In this document: positions 7,540-16,021 of the stretch, in pieces
Layout of the letters: every line of letters starts with the position of its first letter
Position numbering within the stretch: the stretch's first letter is position 1
Source: Mariniphaga anaerophila
GTDB taxonomy: Bacteria > Bacteroidota > Bacteroidia > Bacteroidales > Prolixibacteraceae
DNA: 64,000 nt
Direction of reading: 5' to 3'
NCBI RefSeq assembly: GCF_900129025.1
Contig: NZ_FQUM01000002.1
Coordinates: 434,001-498,000 of the forward strand
The notes under the pieces: model-generated
What the model was told of the DNA's origin: nothing
The model's database searches: none
The model's input: only the letters and a program-made list of their open reading frames with translations
Made by a program: the position numbers and the translations under genes

Positions 7540-9090
7540 GTGAGTAGTGATTTAATAATAGATGTCACTCCTTCCGAAATTGTTATTGCATTACAGGAAA
7601 ATAAGAAACTCGTTGAATTAACGCGAGAAAAGAGCGGCGCTAAATTTGCCGTTGGTGATATTTACCTTGGGAAGGTAAAGAAAATTATGCCCTCCTTAAA
7701 TGCGGCGTTTGTTGATGTAGGTTATGAAAAAGACGCTTTCTTGCACTACCTCGACATGGGACCGCAATTTGCTACGTTGAATAAGTTTTTGCGAATTGTT
7801 TCTTCACGCAAGAGCAAAGTCACCTCCATTTCAAAAATTCAGTCTGAACCGGATATAAATAAAGAAGGCCGGGTAACAGAGCTTTTAAAGGTCGGACAGA
7901 GTGTTTTGGTTCAGGTAGCAAAAGAGCCCATTTCAACCAAAGGGCCGAGGTTAACATCAGAAATTTCCATCGCAGGTCGTTTTATGGTTTTGATGCCGTT
8001 TAGCGACAAGGTTTCAGTTTCACAGAAAATTAAGTCGAGCGAAGAGAAAAGCCGTTTGAAAAAGCTTGTGCAAAGCATCAAACCCCGAAAATACGGCGTA
8101 ATCGTGCGTACTGCCGCCGAAGGCAAAAAAGTAGCCGATCTCGATCAGGAACTTCGTGGACTTGTTGACAAGTGGGAAACTACTTTTCATAAACTGAAAC
8201 GTGCTCAGGCGCCTTCCCTTATTATTGGTGAAATGGACAGAGCAACAGCGCTTCTCCGTGATATTTATACGCCGAATTTCAACAGTATTATTGTAAATGA
8301 CCAATCGGTATGTAACGAAATAACCGATTACATAGGTAGTATACAAGCCGACAAGAAAAAGATTGTTAAGCTTTATAAAGGGCGCAGCCCTATTTTCGAG
8401 CATTACAGCATCGAAAAACAGATAAAAGCTTCATTCGGAAAAACGGTTTCTTTTAAAAATGGTGCCTATTTAATCGTAGAACATACCGAAGCATTTCATG
8501 TAATTGATGTTAATAGCGGTAACCGTGCAAAAACTGCCGGAGATCAGGAGTCAAGTGCTCTTGACGTAAACCTGGCAGCCTGTGATGAAATTGCAAGACA
8601 ACTGAGGTTGAGAGACATGGGTGGCATTATTGTCATCGATTTTATTGATATGCATGTGCAGGCCAATAGACAAAAGGTCTATGATCACATGAAAGAGATA
8701 ATGGCCGACGATCGTACAAAACATAATATTTTGCCGTTGAGTAAATTTTGCCTCATGCAAATTACCCGGCAAAGGGTTCGTCCCGAAGAAATTATTGAAA
8801 CGGCCGAGAAATGTCCAACATGTAATGGCAGTGGTAAAATAATGCCAACGGTTTTATTTGCCGACGAATTGGAAGGAAAGGTAAAATATATTCTGAAAGA
8901 CCTGAACAAGAAAAAGTTATATATAGCAGTTCACCCTTATATTGCTGCTTATTTAACAAAAGGTTTTAAAAGTTATCGGAATAGGTGGTTTTACCAATAT
9001 TTAAAGTGGGTTCGCATCGAGTCGAACAGCGCTCTCTCCTTTCTGGAGTATCACTTCTTCGATGAAAACATGGAAGAAATAATATTATAA
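7540..9090 (+). CDS. rng: ribonuclease G/E family endoribonuclease
   Basis: Single-strand-specific endoribonuclease for rRNA and mRNA processing; 516 residues, the short RNase G form without an extended degradosome scaffold. The S1 RNA-binding domain covers about 36-125 and is interrupted by an insert (KSKVTSISKIQSEPDINKEG) seen in Bacteroidota homologues. Catalytic Mg2+ ligands are Asp323 (VIDVNSGN) and Asp367 (GGIIVIDFIDM); the zinc-link Cys pair is Cys425/Cys428 (CPTC). Start is GTG at 7540, giving the MSSDLIIDVTPSE N-terminus. A hairpin lies just upstream and a strong terminator follows. Confidence 0.94.
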   Translation: MSSDLIIDVTPSEIVIALQENKKLVELTREKSGAKFAVGDIYLGKVKKIMPSLNAAFVDVGYEKDAFLHYLDMGPQFATLNKFLRIVSSRKSKVTSISKIQSEPDINKEGRVTELLKVGQSVLVQVAKEPISTKGPRLTSEISIAGRFMVLMPFSDKVSVSQKIKSSEEKSRLKKLVQSIKPRKYGVIVRTAAEGKKVADLDQELRGLVDKWETTFHKLKRAQAPSLIIGEMDRATALLRDIYTPNFNSIIVNDQSVCNEITDYIGSIQADKKKIVKLYKGRSPIFEHYSIEKQIKASFGKTVSFKNGAYLIVEHTEAFHVIDVNSGNRAKTAGDQESSALDVNLAACDEIARQLRLRDMGGIIVIDFIDMHVQANRQKVYDHMKEIMADDRTKHNILPLSKFCLMQITRQRVRPEEIIETAEKCPTCNGSGKIMPTVLFADELEGKVKYILKDLNKKKLYIAVHPYIAAYLTKGFKSYRNRWFYQYLKWVRIESNSALSFLEYHFFDENMEEIIL

Positions 9091-9095
9091 AAACG

Positions 9096-9123
9096 AAGCC
9101 GGTTATTTAGCCGGCTTTTTTTC
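9096..9123 (+). terminator. terminator of rng
   Basis: Arms AAGCCGG (9096-9102) and CCGGCTT (9111-9117), loop of 8 bases, then a T run. Begins 6 bases after the rng stop codon. Confidence 0.85.
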
Positions 9124-9211
9124 TTCTCCGTTTTTCTTTTTCTTTGTTTGTTCAAAAACACATTTAGCGTATCAAAACATTAAAAAGTAAGGTTTGTTGT
9201 ATTGAAATATT

Positions 9212-9219
9212 TACATTTG
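9212..9219 (+). promoter_or_regulatory. -7 promoter box for dsbD
   Basis: TACATTTG, exact TAnnTTTG, 33 bases before the dsbD ATG; a TTTG lies at 9193-9196 with a 15-base spacer, shorter than the usual 19 or so. Confidence 0.5.
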
Positions 9220-9252
9220 TAGATGTTTTTAAAGAATAAATAATAAAAAAAT

Positions 9253-11193
9253 ATGAAGAGACTGACATTGACTACTTTATTGGTTCTGGCGGTGTTTTCT
9301 GTGTTTTCGCAGATAATAGAACCGATTAAATGGACATTTGATTCCAGGCAAGATGGAAGAGATGTAGAGTTAATTTTTGAGGCTGCCATCGAAGAAAACT
9401 GGCATTTGTACGATACTTACCTGCCGGAAGGCGGTCCAATTGCCACACAACTTGTTTTTGAAGATTCAACATTATTCGATTTTGCGGGAGATCTCACGAA
9501 GAACCCACAGCCCGTAGAAAAGTTCGACAATACTTTTCAGATGAACCTTCGGTTTTTTAGCAATGAAGCCACTTTAACACAGAAAATCAGATTAAAAAGC
9601 GATGAGCCGGTTGAAATTAGCGGCTATGTATTGTTTATGGGATGCGACGATGAAATGTGTCTACCTCCCAACGAAGCCGAGTTTTCGTTTAAGTTTAACG
9701 GAAGCGCTCCGGCAAAGCAGGATGCACCTGCTGTTAGCGAAAGTAGTCCTTCGGGCATTACGTCAGGTTCTTCAAGCGGGCAAACGCTTTGGTTGTTCAT
9801 TTTAATATCTGCTTTAGCCGGCTTTGCCGCTATTTTAACTCCCTGCGTTTTTCCGATGATTCCCATGACCGTTTCGTTTTTTATGCGGGGAAGTGAAAAC
9901 CGTGGAAGAGCAGTTCGTACCGGTCTTTTTTTCGGAGTATCCATTGTTCTGATTTTTTCATTGCTGGGCGCTCTGTTTACATTTGGCTTATTTGGCCCGA
10001 ATGTGGGAAATATATTAAGTACACACTGGATTCCTAACCTGATATTTTTTCTGTTGTTTTTGGTGTTTGCCGTTTCCTTTTTTGGTGCGTTTGAAATTGT
10101 TTTGCCCAGCAGCCTGGTTAACAAAACCGACTCCAAGGCTGAAAAAGGCGGGATGATTGGAGCTTTTTTTATGGCGCTTACAACAGTTATTGTCTCTTTT
10201 TCGTGTACCGGCCCGTTTATCGGGGCACTTATTATCGAGGCCGTGCAGGATGGGGGAATGCGTCCGTTAATTGGCATGTTCTTTTTCGGATTAGCATTTG
10301 CCGCGCCGTTTACCCTGCTTGCTATTTTCCCTTCAGCATTGAATAAACTGCCAAAATCAGGAGGTTGGCTCAACTCAATTAAAGTGGTTTTCGCATTTGT
10401 TTTGCTTGCTTTTGGATTGAAATTTTTGAGCAATATCGACCAGGTTTATGGATTGAATTTTATCAGCAGGGAAATTTATCTTGCAATATGGATAGTTTTG
10501 TTTTTCCTTTTGGGGATGTATTTCCTCGGAAAAATTAAGTTTTCGCATGATAGCGATGTGCCTTTTATTGGAACAGGACGATTGTTTTTATCGGTTGCAA
10601 CTTTCACTTTTGTAATTTACCTGTTCACGGGTTTATTTGGTGCACCGTTAACTTCAATTTCGGCGTTGCTGCCTCCGCCGAGCCAGGTTCATTCTTTTGT
10701 TGGAGGTGGACAGTCAGCCGTTCAAAATACCCAAAACGAATTGTGCGGGCCGGCAAAATATGCAGATAAGTTGCATTTGCCCCACGGATTAAATGGCTAT
10801 TTCGACTACGAACAGGGGATGGCTTGCGCCGAAGAACAGAACAAACCGGTGTTTCTTGTTTTTAAGGGACACGCCTGTGCAAACTGCAAAAAAATGGAAA
10901 ATGGCGTTTGGGCTGATTCCCGGGCACTGAAACTTTTGTCGGAAAAATATGTAATTGTTGCGCTATACACCGACGATAGAACTACGCTTTCTGAAGATGA
11001 ATGGATAACTTCAAAAGTGGATGGAAAAGTAAAGAAAACCATGGGAAAAAAGAATCTGGATTTTCAGATTGAAAAATATGAAACCAACAGCATTCCATTT
11101 CATGTTGTTATTGAACCCGACGGAACAGAACGTAAACTTGGGGTAACATTTGATGCGGATGAATTTGTTGATTTCCTTGAAAAAAGGTTATAG
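9253..11193 (+). CDS. dsbD: thiol:disulfide interchange protein DsbD
   Basis: Carries electrons from cytoplasmic thioredoxin across the inner membrane to periplasmic disulfide reductases and cytochrome c maturation. 646 residues in three parts: signal peptide and N-terminal immunoglobulin-like domain (about 1-160, with a CDDEMC pair typical of the alpha domain), central eight-helix membrane domain with Cys198 (TPCVFPM) and Cys318 (SFSCTGP), and C-terminal thioredoxin-fold domain with Cys542-Ala-Asn-Cys545. All three redox pairs needed for relay are present. It is a monocistronic gene between two terminators. Confidence 0.92.
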   Translation: MKRLTLTTLLVLAVFSVFSQIIEPIKWTFDSRQDGRDVELIFEAAIEENWHLYDTYLPEGGPIATQLVFEDSTLFDFAGDLTKNPQPVEKFDNTFQMNLRFFSNEATLTQKIRLKSDEPVEISGYVLFMGCDDEMCLPPNEAEFSFKFNGSAPAKQDAPAVSESSPSGITSGSSSGQTLWLFILISALAGFAAILTPCVFPMIPMTVSFFMRGSENRGRAVRTGLFFGVSIVLIFSLLGALFTFGLFGPNVGNILSTHWIPNLIFFLLFLVFAVSFFGAFEIVLPSSLVNKTDSKAEKGGMIGAFFMALTTVIVSFSCTGPFIGALIIEAVQDGGMRPLIGMFFFGLAFAAPFTLLAIFPSALNKLPKSGGWLNSIKVVFAFVLLAFGLKFLSNIDQVYGLNFISREIYLAIWIVLFFLLGMYFLGKIKFSHDSDVPFIGTGRLFLSVATFTFVIYLFTGLFGAPLTSISALLPPPSQVHSFVGGGQSAVQNTQNELCGPAKYADKLHLPHGLNGYFDYEQGMACAEEQNKPVFLVFKGHACANCKKMENGVWADSRALKLLSEKYVIVALYTDDRTTLSEDEWITSKVDGKVKKTMGKKNLDFQIEKYETNSIPFHVVIEPDGTERKLGVTFDADEFVDFLEKRL

Positions 11194-11218
11194 TTGATTG
11201 ATTTGAGGTAAATTATTA

Positions 11219-11249
11219 AGCCCGGAGGTACTTGCCCCCGGGCTTTTTG
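11219..11249 (+). terminator. terminator of dsbD
   Basis: Arms AGCCCGG (11219-11225) and CCGGGCT (11238-11244), 12-base loop, then TTTTT. Begins 26 bases after the dsbD stop. Confidence 0.85.
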
Positions 11250-11329
11250 TTATCATTTTTTAACATTCGAACCATGCCCTGCCGTGGTATATTGGATATC
11301 TTTAAGAGAAAATTTTAACAAATGCAGAA

Positions 11330-11971
11330 ATGGACTTAACAAACTGGCTGTTTTGGAATGTTGATACTCAGATTGATTTTGTTTATCCACGAGGCAAGCT
11401 TTATGTTCAGGGAGCCGAAAAATTGCGCCCCCAATGGAAAGAACTTACCCGGCTGGCAAAAGAAAACTCAATCAAGGTGGTAAATACAGCCGATTATCAT
11501 TATGCTAACTCCGCAGAGTTAGATTCGTCTCCTGATTTTGTAAATACTTTTCCGGAACATTGCATGGCAGGAACGCGGGGAGCTGATTACATCAGGGAGA
11601 CAGACCCCGAAGACCCGGTTGTTTTTGACTGGGATAAAGAATATTTGATTACACCCGAGCTTTTTGAAAGCAAAGATTTGCGAAACCTGATTATCAGAAA
11701 AGATGCTTTCGATGTTTTTACCGGGAATCCGTTAACTGATACGATTTTGAAAGAGCTGAATCCCGAGACTGTGGTAGTTTACGGCGTAACAACAAATGTA
11801 TGTGTTGACGCTGCTGTAAAAGGACTATCGCGAAAAGTAAAAAAAGTTTATGTGGTTGAAGATGCCATAAAGGAACTTCCGAATATTCCTTTGCCGTTTG
11901 ATGGCTGGGAAAAAAAGGGAGTTGAACTGATTCGTTTAAAAGCTTTAAAAAAAATGATGGGAGAGCATTAA
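11330..11971 (+). CDS. cysteine hydrolase, isochorismatase/nicotinamidase fold
   Basis: Cytoplasmic hydrolase of the isochorismatase-like superfamily, 213 residues. The catalytic triad is complete: Asp12 (VDTQIDF), Lys124 (RKDAF) and Cys158 (TTNVCVDAA), with the usual Gly-Val-Thr-Thr-Asn-Val-Cys loop. The family hydrolyses amides such as nicotinamide, or isochorismate. The metal-site D-x-H of nicotinamidases may correspond to the DYHY segment around residue 57, so nicotinamidase (NAD salvage) is the leading guess but not certain. Its stop codon overlaps that of the convergent trmH gene. Confidence 0.78.
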   Translation: MDLTNWLFWNVDTQIDFVYPRGKLYVQGAEKLRPQWKELTRLAKENSIKVVNTADYHYANSAELDSSPDFVNTFPEHCMAGTRGADYIRETDPEDPVVFDWDKEYLITPELFESKDLRNLIIRKDAFDVFTGNPLTDTILKELNPETVVVYGVTTNVCVDAAVKGLSRKVKKVYVVEDAIKELPNIPLPFDGWEKKGVELIRLKALKKMMGEH

Positions 11972-12663
11972 CTGTTTCTCCCTTTTTTTATTCCTCTTTC
12001 TTTAAGAAAACGTTTTTCCAACAGACTGCTTTTTTTTATGGTTGATCGCAGCCAGGCAGTTTTTATTTCGTCCTGTTCCTGTTCGCTCAATTTCCAGTTA
12101 ATTGAAGGGTGCTCCCGCAGTTTTTGTGATAGCTGGTACAAAACAATTGCGGCAGAGACCGAAATATTAAAGCTTTCGGTAAAACCATACATGGGTATTT
12201 TTAGAAATTCATCGGCTTCGTTCAGAATTGCCTCCGAGATCCCCGGTAGTTCAGAGCCAAAAACAATGGCTGCCTTTCCTGTAGTAAGGTCAAAATCAGG
12301 TAAAAGATGATCGTTTAAATGTGGCGAAGTGGCAACTATTCTGTACCCCTCTTTTTTTAGCTTTTTTATGGCGTCTAAGGAGTTTTGTGTTTTTCTGTTG
12401 TACTTGTGTAGGCTCAACCATTTTGAGGCGCCCATTGCAACTTCTGTGTCTACTGTAAACTCATTTCTGTTTTCGATGATATGCACATTCTGAATTCCGA
12501 AACAGTCGCAGGTTCTTAATACTGCGCTGGCATTTTGGGGTTGGAAAATATCTTCGAGCACCACAGTCAGGTAAGAAGTTCTTTGTTCCAACGTTTTCTC
12601 AAACAGCGTCAGCCGTTCCGGAGTAATAAATTCAGATAAATATTGAATAAGTTCTTTTTGCAT
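11968..12663 (-). CDS. trmH: tRNA (guanosine-2'-O)-methyltransferase, SpoU/TrmH class
   Basis: SPOUT-fold RNA 2'-O-methyltransferase, probably methylating G18 of tRNAs. The three SpoU motifs are present: N(A)SAVLRTCDCFGI, IVFGSELPGIS and FTESFNISVSAA with the trefoil-knot SAM site. The C-terminal basic tail (KKSSLLEKRFLKERGIKKGR) fits TrmH. The start at 12663 (MQKELIQYLSEF) is chosen because the longer form depends on a TTG; 231 residues. It is convergent with the isochorismatase-fold gene; a terminator separates it from the HU gene upstream. Other members of the class methylate rRNA, so target assignment is by resemblance. Confidence 0.85.
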   Translation of the reverse strand: MQKELIQYLSEFITPERLTLFEKTLEQRTSYLTVVLEDIFQPQNASAVLRTCDCFGIQNVHIIENRNEFTVDTEVAMGASKWLSLHKYNRKTQNSLDAIKKLKKEGYRIVATSPHLNDHLLPDFDLTTGKAAIVFGSELPGISEAILNEADEFLKIPMYGFTESFNISVSAAIVLYQLSQKLREHPSINWKLSEQEQDEIKTAWLRSTIKKSSLLEKRFLKERGIKKGRNS

Positions 12664-12690
12664 TTTTTGTGGTTTAATTGGCAAAAATAA

Positions 12691-12718
12691 AAAAGGGAAG
12701 CGAATGCTTCCCCCTTTA
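12691..12718 (-). terminator. terminator of the HU gene (minus strand)
   Basis: Perfect 7-bp stem GGGAAGC/GCTTCCC (12695-12701 and 12706-12712) with a 4-base loop, flanked by A-rich sequence on the left that reads as a T run on the minus strand. Located 30 bases after the HU stop, and it would insulate trmH. Confidence 0.75.
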
Positions 12719-12741
12719 TTTTTTTTGTATCCGTCGTCCCC

Positions 12742-13014
12742 TTAGGATACTGCATCAGCTAAATCAGCACCTGCTTTAAATTTTACCACTTTTTTAGCAG
12801 GGATTTTAATTTCTTTTCCTGTTTGCGGGTTTCTACCGGTACGTGCACCACGTTCGCTTACTGAAAAAGTTCCAAATCCAATCAAAGCTACTCTGTCACC
12901 ACCTTTAAGGGCGTCTGTTGTTGCGCCGATAAAAGCGTCCAGAGCTTTTTTAGCGTCAGCTTTCGTCAAGCCGGCTCCTGCGGCAATTGCATCAATTAAT
13001 TGTGCTTTGTTCAT
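12742..13014 (-). CDS. hup: HU-type nucleoid protein
   Basis: Canonical 90-residue [13 protein letters not shown] start, [21 protein letters not shown] arm and the [16 protein letters not shown]-terminal block. Bends and compacts DNA without strong sequence preference. Much closer to consensus HU than the paralogue at 7044. It has its own terminator and lies upstream of trmH on the same strand. Confidence 0.96.
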   Translation of the reverse strand: MNKAQLIDAIAAGAGLTKADAKKALDAFIGATTDALKGGDRVALIGFGTFSVSERGARTGRNPQTGKEIKIPAKKVVKFKAGADLADAVS

Positions 13015-13270
13015 AAGTTAAAAAATTTAAATGAAAAACTAAATTGTTGTAAATAAGTAATTTGTGTTTATTTCTAATTGTTATTGTTGCCGGCTTTTCC
13101 TTAAAGTCAAACTCCGGAAAGCCAGTAAAATCAACTGTTTCAGAGAACATTTTACAATAGTGTAGCTAAATTCAGAAATAACTTTCAAAAATGCAACCCT
13201 ATTCCTTCTTTTTTTTTCAGCATTTCTAAATTTTTTTTGCCTTTAGGTTTTTTAAGATCAAAAAAAATTC

Positions 13271-13278
13271 TACTTTTG
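13271..13278 (+). promoter_or_regulatory. -7 promoter box of tRNA-Ser
   Basis: TACTTTTG, exact TAnnTTTG, ending 8 bases before the mature tRNA 5' end. Confidence 0.6.
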
Positions 13279-13286
13279 TCGCGCCT

Positions 13287-13372
<86 letters not shown>

Positions 13373-13375
13373 AAC

Positions 13376-13409
13376 AAAAATCCATTAGTTTTCTGATGGA
13401 TTTTTTTGT
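13376..13409 (+). terminator. terminator after tRNA-Ser (bidirectional form)
   Basis: Arms AAAAATCCAT (13376-13385) and ATGGATTTTT (13396-13405), loop TAGTTTTCTG, then TTTT. The A run on the left would also serve the minus strand. Confidence 0.7.
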
Positions 13410-14112
13410 TTTATAACCTGTTGATAACTTTTTGAGTTAATTCCTTTATTTTCAGTATGAACGGCGTGTCGTCGTCTGTCTCGTTGAATTTCCGAAAGAG
13501 TAAAATAAGTTGATTTTTGGGGAGTTTGTTTTGATGTAGATTCATTTTTTGGATCAAGGTTGAAATATGACTTTGGCTGATATGCTTGTCAAAGGAGTTA
13601 TTTGGTCTGTGAAATAACTGATGTTTGTTCAAAATTTCACTGCATGTTGGATTGGCAGATCAAATAATCTTCATGTGTTACGTTGAATTGTAAAGCTGAT
13701 ATACTAAAGTTTTCTGGCTGCTGTACCAATTCAGAATTTACTGAATTAATATGAGGGCACTTTTTGAAATTGAAATTCCAGCGAATTTAAAAAACCAGGT
13801 ATTAGGTTTTGGCTAATTTAATCAGAAACTGTTTTCAGTTATTATTTCCTTTTAGCGCCGCTCAGAAAGTTTTGGGTGCGCTTTAGTAGATTCTGTTGAA
13901 GCGACGAGGTTTCGTTTGTCTGAGTCGATGAAAGCTCCTTGCAATTGGACTGTGTAATTGAAATATTGTGTTAACCAGCTAAAGTCTGAATTTGACAATG
14001 CGATTGTGTTGTTGTTTAATCTTTCCTTTTTGCAGAAATTGTAGTATTCAGAAAAGAGTCCCTTTTATTTTGTGTGGTGTTTTGAGCTGTTCCGCCCAGT
14101 TTCGATTTGTTA
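13410..14112. other. gene-poor stretch with remnant-like open frames
   Basis: About 700 bases without a convincing gene. Two minus-strand open stretches read like coding sequence but lack ATG starts: 13411-13659 (ending in a RKFNETDDDTPF-type segment; only a TTG near the front) and 13852-14064 (contains SDFSWLTQYFNYTVQL). Both are bounded by stops. They could be pieces of one decayed gene or chance open frames in AT-rich DNA. I recognise no family in either. Confidence 0.35.
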
Positions 14113-14200
14113 TAAAAAAAAGGACGGGTCAACACCCATCCTTTTCATCTAACTAAACCAATAAAACTAATCAAACCTAAACCTATGAACTAAAACTATG
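14113..14200 (-). ncRNA. candidate small RNA (promoter plus terminator unit)
   Basis: On the minus strand an exact -7 box TATCTTTG (14204-14211) is followed by about 55 bases of unstructured, G/T-rich sequence and a strong terminator hairpin: AAAAGGATGGGT and ACCCGTCCTTTT arms (14134-14145 and 14118-14129, one mismatch) around GTTG, then a T run. No start codon with a useful frame lies within. It begins 75 bases after the floA stop, so it may instead be the floA 3' UTR with a chance -7 box. No good -33 element. Confidence 0.35.
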
Positions 14201-14286
14201 CTGCAAAGATAAGGTCGGATTTTGGATTTTGAGTTAAGCGAATGTTAAAAAATATGTTGTTAAACATTTCTTAACAATGTGTTTTT

Positions 14287-15264
14287 TTAATCTTCTTTGG
14301 CTTTTTTGTCTTCTCCGGCTATGGAATCACGCATAGAAGTATCTGCCATTATGTTCTTGTATTTCATGTAATCCATAACTCCAAGGTTGCCGTTTTTAAA
14401 GGCTTCTGCAATGGCCAGCGGAACTTTAACTTCGGCCTCAATAACTTTTGCACGGGCTTCCTGAGCCTTGGCTTTCATTTCCTGTTCCAGTGCGATTGCC
14501 ATGGCCCGACGTTCTTCTGCTTTTGCCTGTGCAATATTTTTATCGGCTTCGGCCTGATCGATTTGCAATCCTGCTCCTATGTTTTTACCGATGTCGATGT
14601 CTGCAATATCAATAGAAAGAATTTCGAAGGCTGTACCGGCGTCTAATCCTTTTTCTAGCACGACGCGCGAAATAAAATCAGGATTTTCTAAAACAGCTTT
14701 GTGCGAGTGCGACGAGCCTATTGAAGAAACGATGCCCTCGCCAACACGGGCAAGAACGGTGTCTTCTCCGGCGCCACCCACCAACTGTTTAATGCTGGCA
14801 CGAACGGTTACTCTTGCTTTTGCGATAAGCTGGATGCCGTCTTTTGCAACTGCCGTAACAGGAGGCGTGTTGATTACTTTAGGATTTACCGACATTTGGA
14901 CAGCTTCAAATACATCTCGCCCGGCCAGGTCAATTGCAGTGGCCATTTTGAATGGCAGTTCGATGTTCGCTTTTGAGGCCGAAACCAGTGCATGTACTAC
15001 ATTGGCAACATGCCCTCCGGCAAGGTAGTGGGCTTCCAAATCGTTTCGGTTTAAAGGAACTCCCGCTTTAGTGCCTTCAATCAGAGCGCGCACGATAACT
15101 CCCGGAGGAACTTTCCTGAAACGCATGAGGAAGAGTTGAAGCAACGAAATTTTTACTCCGGACACCAGTGCCGAAAACCATAGTCCGATGGGAATGAAAT
15201 AAAGGATAATGAAAAGTAGTATAACAACACCAATCACTAGTCCAAATGTACCTATTGATTCCAT
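14287..15264 (-). CDS. floA: flotillin-like protein FloA
   Basis: Membrane scaffold protein of functional membrane microdomains (UPF0365). 325 residues: N-terminal hydrophobic hairpin (about 6-48), PHB/SPFH-like domain with [29 protein letters not shown], then an Ala/Glu/Lys-rich coiled coil ([19 protein letters not shown] region, about 235-290) that drives oligomerisation. It follows nfeD by 5 bases, the standard nfeD-floA pairing. A candidate small RNA or 3' UTR hairpin follows. Confidence 0.94.
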   Translation of the reverse strand: MESIGTFGLVIGVVILLFIILYFIPIGLWFSALVSGVKISLLQLFLMRFRKVPPGVIVRALIEGTKAGVPLNRNDLEAHYLAGGHVANVVHALVSASKANIELPFKMATAIDLAGRDVFEAVQMSVNPKVINTPPVTAVAKDGIQLIAKARVTVRASIKQLVGGAGEDTVLARVGEGIVSSIGSSHSHKAVLENPDFISRVVLEKGLDAGTAFEILSIDIADIDIGKNIGAGLQIDQAEADKNIAQAKAEERRAMAIALEQEMKAKAQEARAKVIEAEVKVPLAIAEAFKNGNLGVMDYMKYKNIMADTSMRDSIAGEDKKAKED

Positions 15265-15269
15265 TTTTT

Positions 15270-15737
15270 TTATTTTACAGGTTCTACAATAATTTTATTC
15301 GTCAGTATTTTAACAACTTTAATTTCTGTGCTTTGGTCGATAAATCCGCCAACCGATTGGGCTTCCACTACTTCGCCGTTTACTTTTACTTTTCCGGATG
15401 GAGCCAAACGGCCAATGGTTTTTCCAGTGTCTCCAATGTGTATTTTTTCGTTGTTAACGGTTTCTACTTTCCCGTCGATGCTGGATTCAAGCACCATTTT
15501 TTTCCCGGCTTTCGATTTGAAAAAATAGTAAATAAGTAACGGCGACGCAATCAATACAAAGGTAAGCGTCAGAAAACCAATTCCGGTTCCGTAGTTTGTA
15601 AAAGCCAGGTAAACACTAAATCCGAGTAAAAAGAATCCGCCAATTCCGGCGATGGTAACGCCGGGAATTACCGCGAACTCAATGAGCAATAGTAAAAGCC
15701 CCAGAAAAATGAGCAGTATAATGGTAAATGCTGTCAT
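15270..15737 (-). CDS. NfeD-family membrane protein (short form)
   Basis: Partner of flotillins. 155 residues: N-terminal membrane helices (three, about 5-85) and a C-terminal OB-fold domain ([29 protein letters not shown]), the segment conserved in short NfeD proteins; no ClpP-like protease domain. The ATG overlaps the clpS stop as ATGA and floA follows after 5 bases, so clpS-nfeD-floA are very likely translationally linked. Confidence 0.88.
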   Translation of the reverse strand: MTAFTIILLIFLGLLLLLIEFAVIPGVTIAGIGGFFLLGFSVYLAFTNYGTGIGFLTLTFVLIASPLLIYYFFKSKAGKKMVLESSIDGKVETVNNEKIHIGDTGKTIGRLAPSGKVKVNGEVVEAQSVGGFIDQSTEIKVVKILTNKIIVEPVK

Positions 15738-16021
15738 GTTAGAATATCAATGGTGGAGTTTAATTCCCTTTGTTGCAAAGCGTCTTTCATTTGTTTCAGT
15801 GTTTCAAATTTTCCTTTTCTGATGTCGCAGCTGCCTTTGTGGTGCGTAATAAGCGTACACTGAATGGCTTGTTCGTAATCGTGATCGCAAATATCAACCA
15901 ACGCTTCAATTACGTAATCGAAGTTGTGCACGTCATCGTTATGAAGAATCAGCGAATAACCGCCGCATGCTTCATTTTGTTTGCCGGAATCCGGTTTGCG
16001 TTTTGTCTCTTTAGATGTCAT
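15734..16021 (-). CDS. clpS: ATP-dependent Clp protease adaptor ClpS
   Basis: Delivers N-end-rule substrates to ClpAP or a ClpC-type unfoldase. About 95 residues; the core LHNDDVHNFDYVIEAL contains the N-degron-binding Asn-Asp-Asp, followed by the HHKGSCDIRKG segment, with the usual His pair. Start 16021 (MTSKETK) is preferred; an in-frame ATG at 16033 overlaps further into the upstream SPOR gene. Both overlap the SPOR gene end, and the clpS stop overlaps the nfeD start. Confidence 0.88.
   Translation of the reverse strand: MTSKETKRKPDSGKQNEACGGYSLILHNDDVHNFDYVIEALVDICDHDYEQAIQCTLITHHKGSCDIRKGKFETLKQMKDALQQRELNSTIDILT

Noticed and set aside
9624-10433. Long minus-strand frame (about 270 codons) inside dsbD
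   Set aside because: It lies wholly opposite the DsbD membrane domain, has no family motifs, and dsbD is fully supported.
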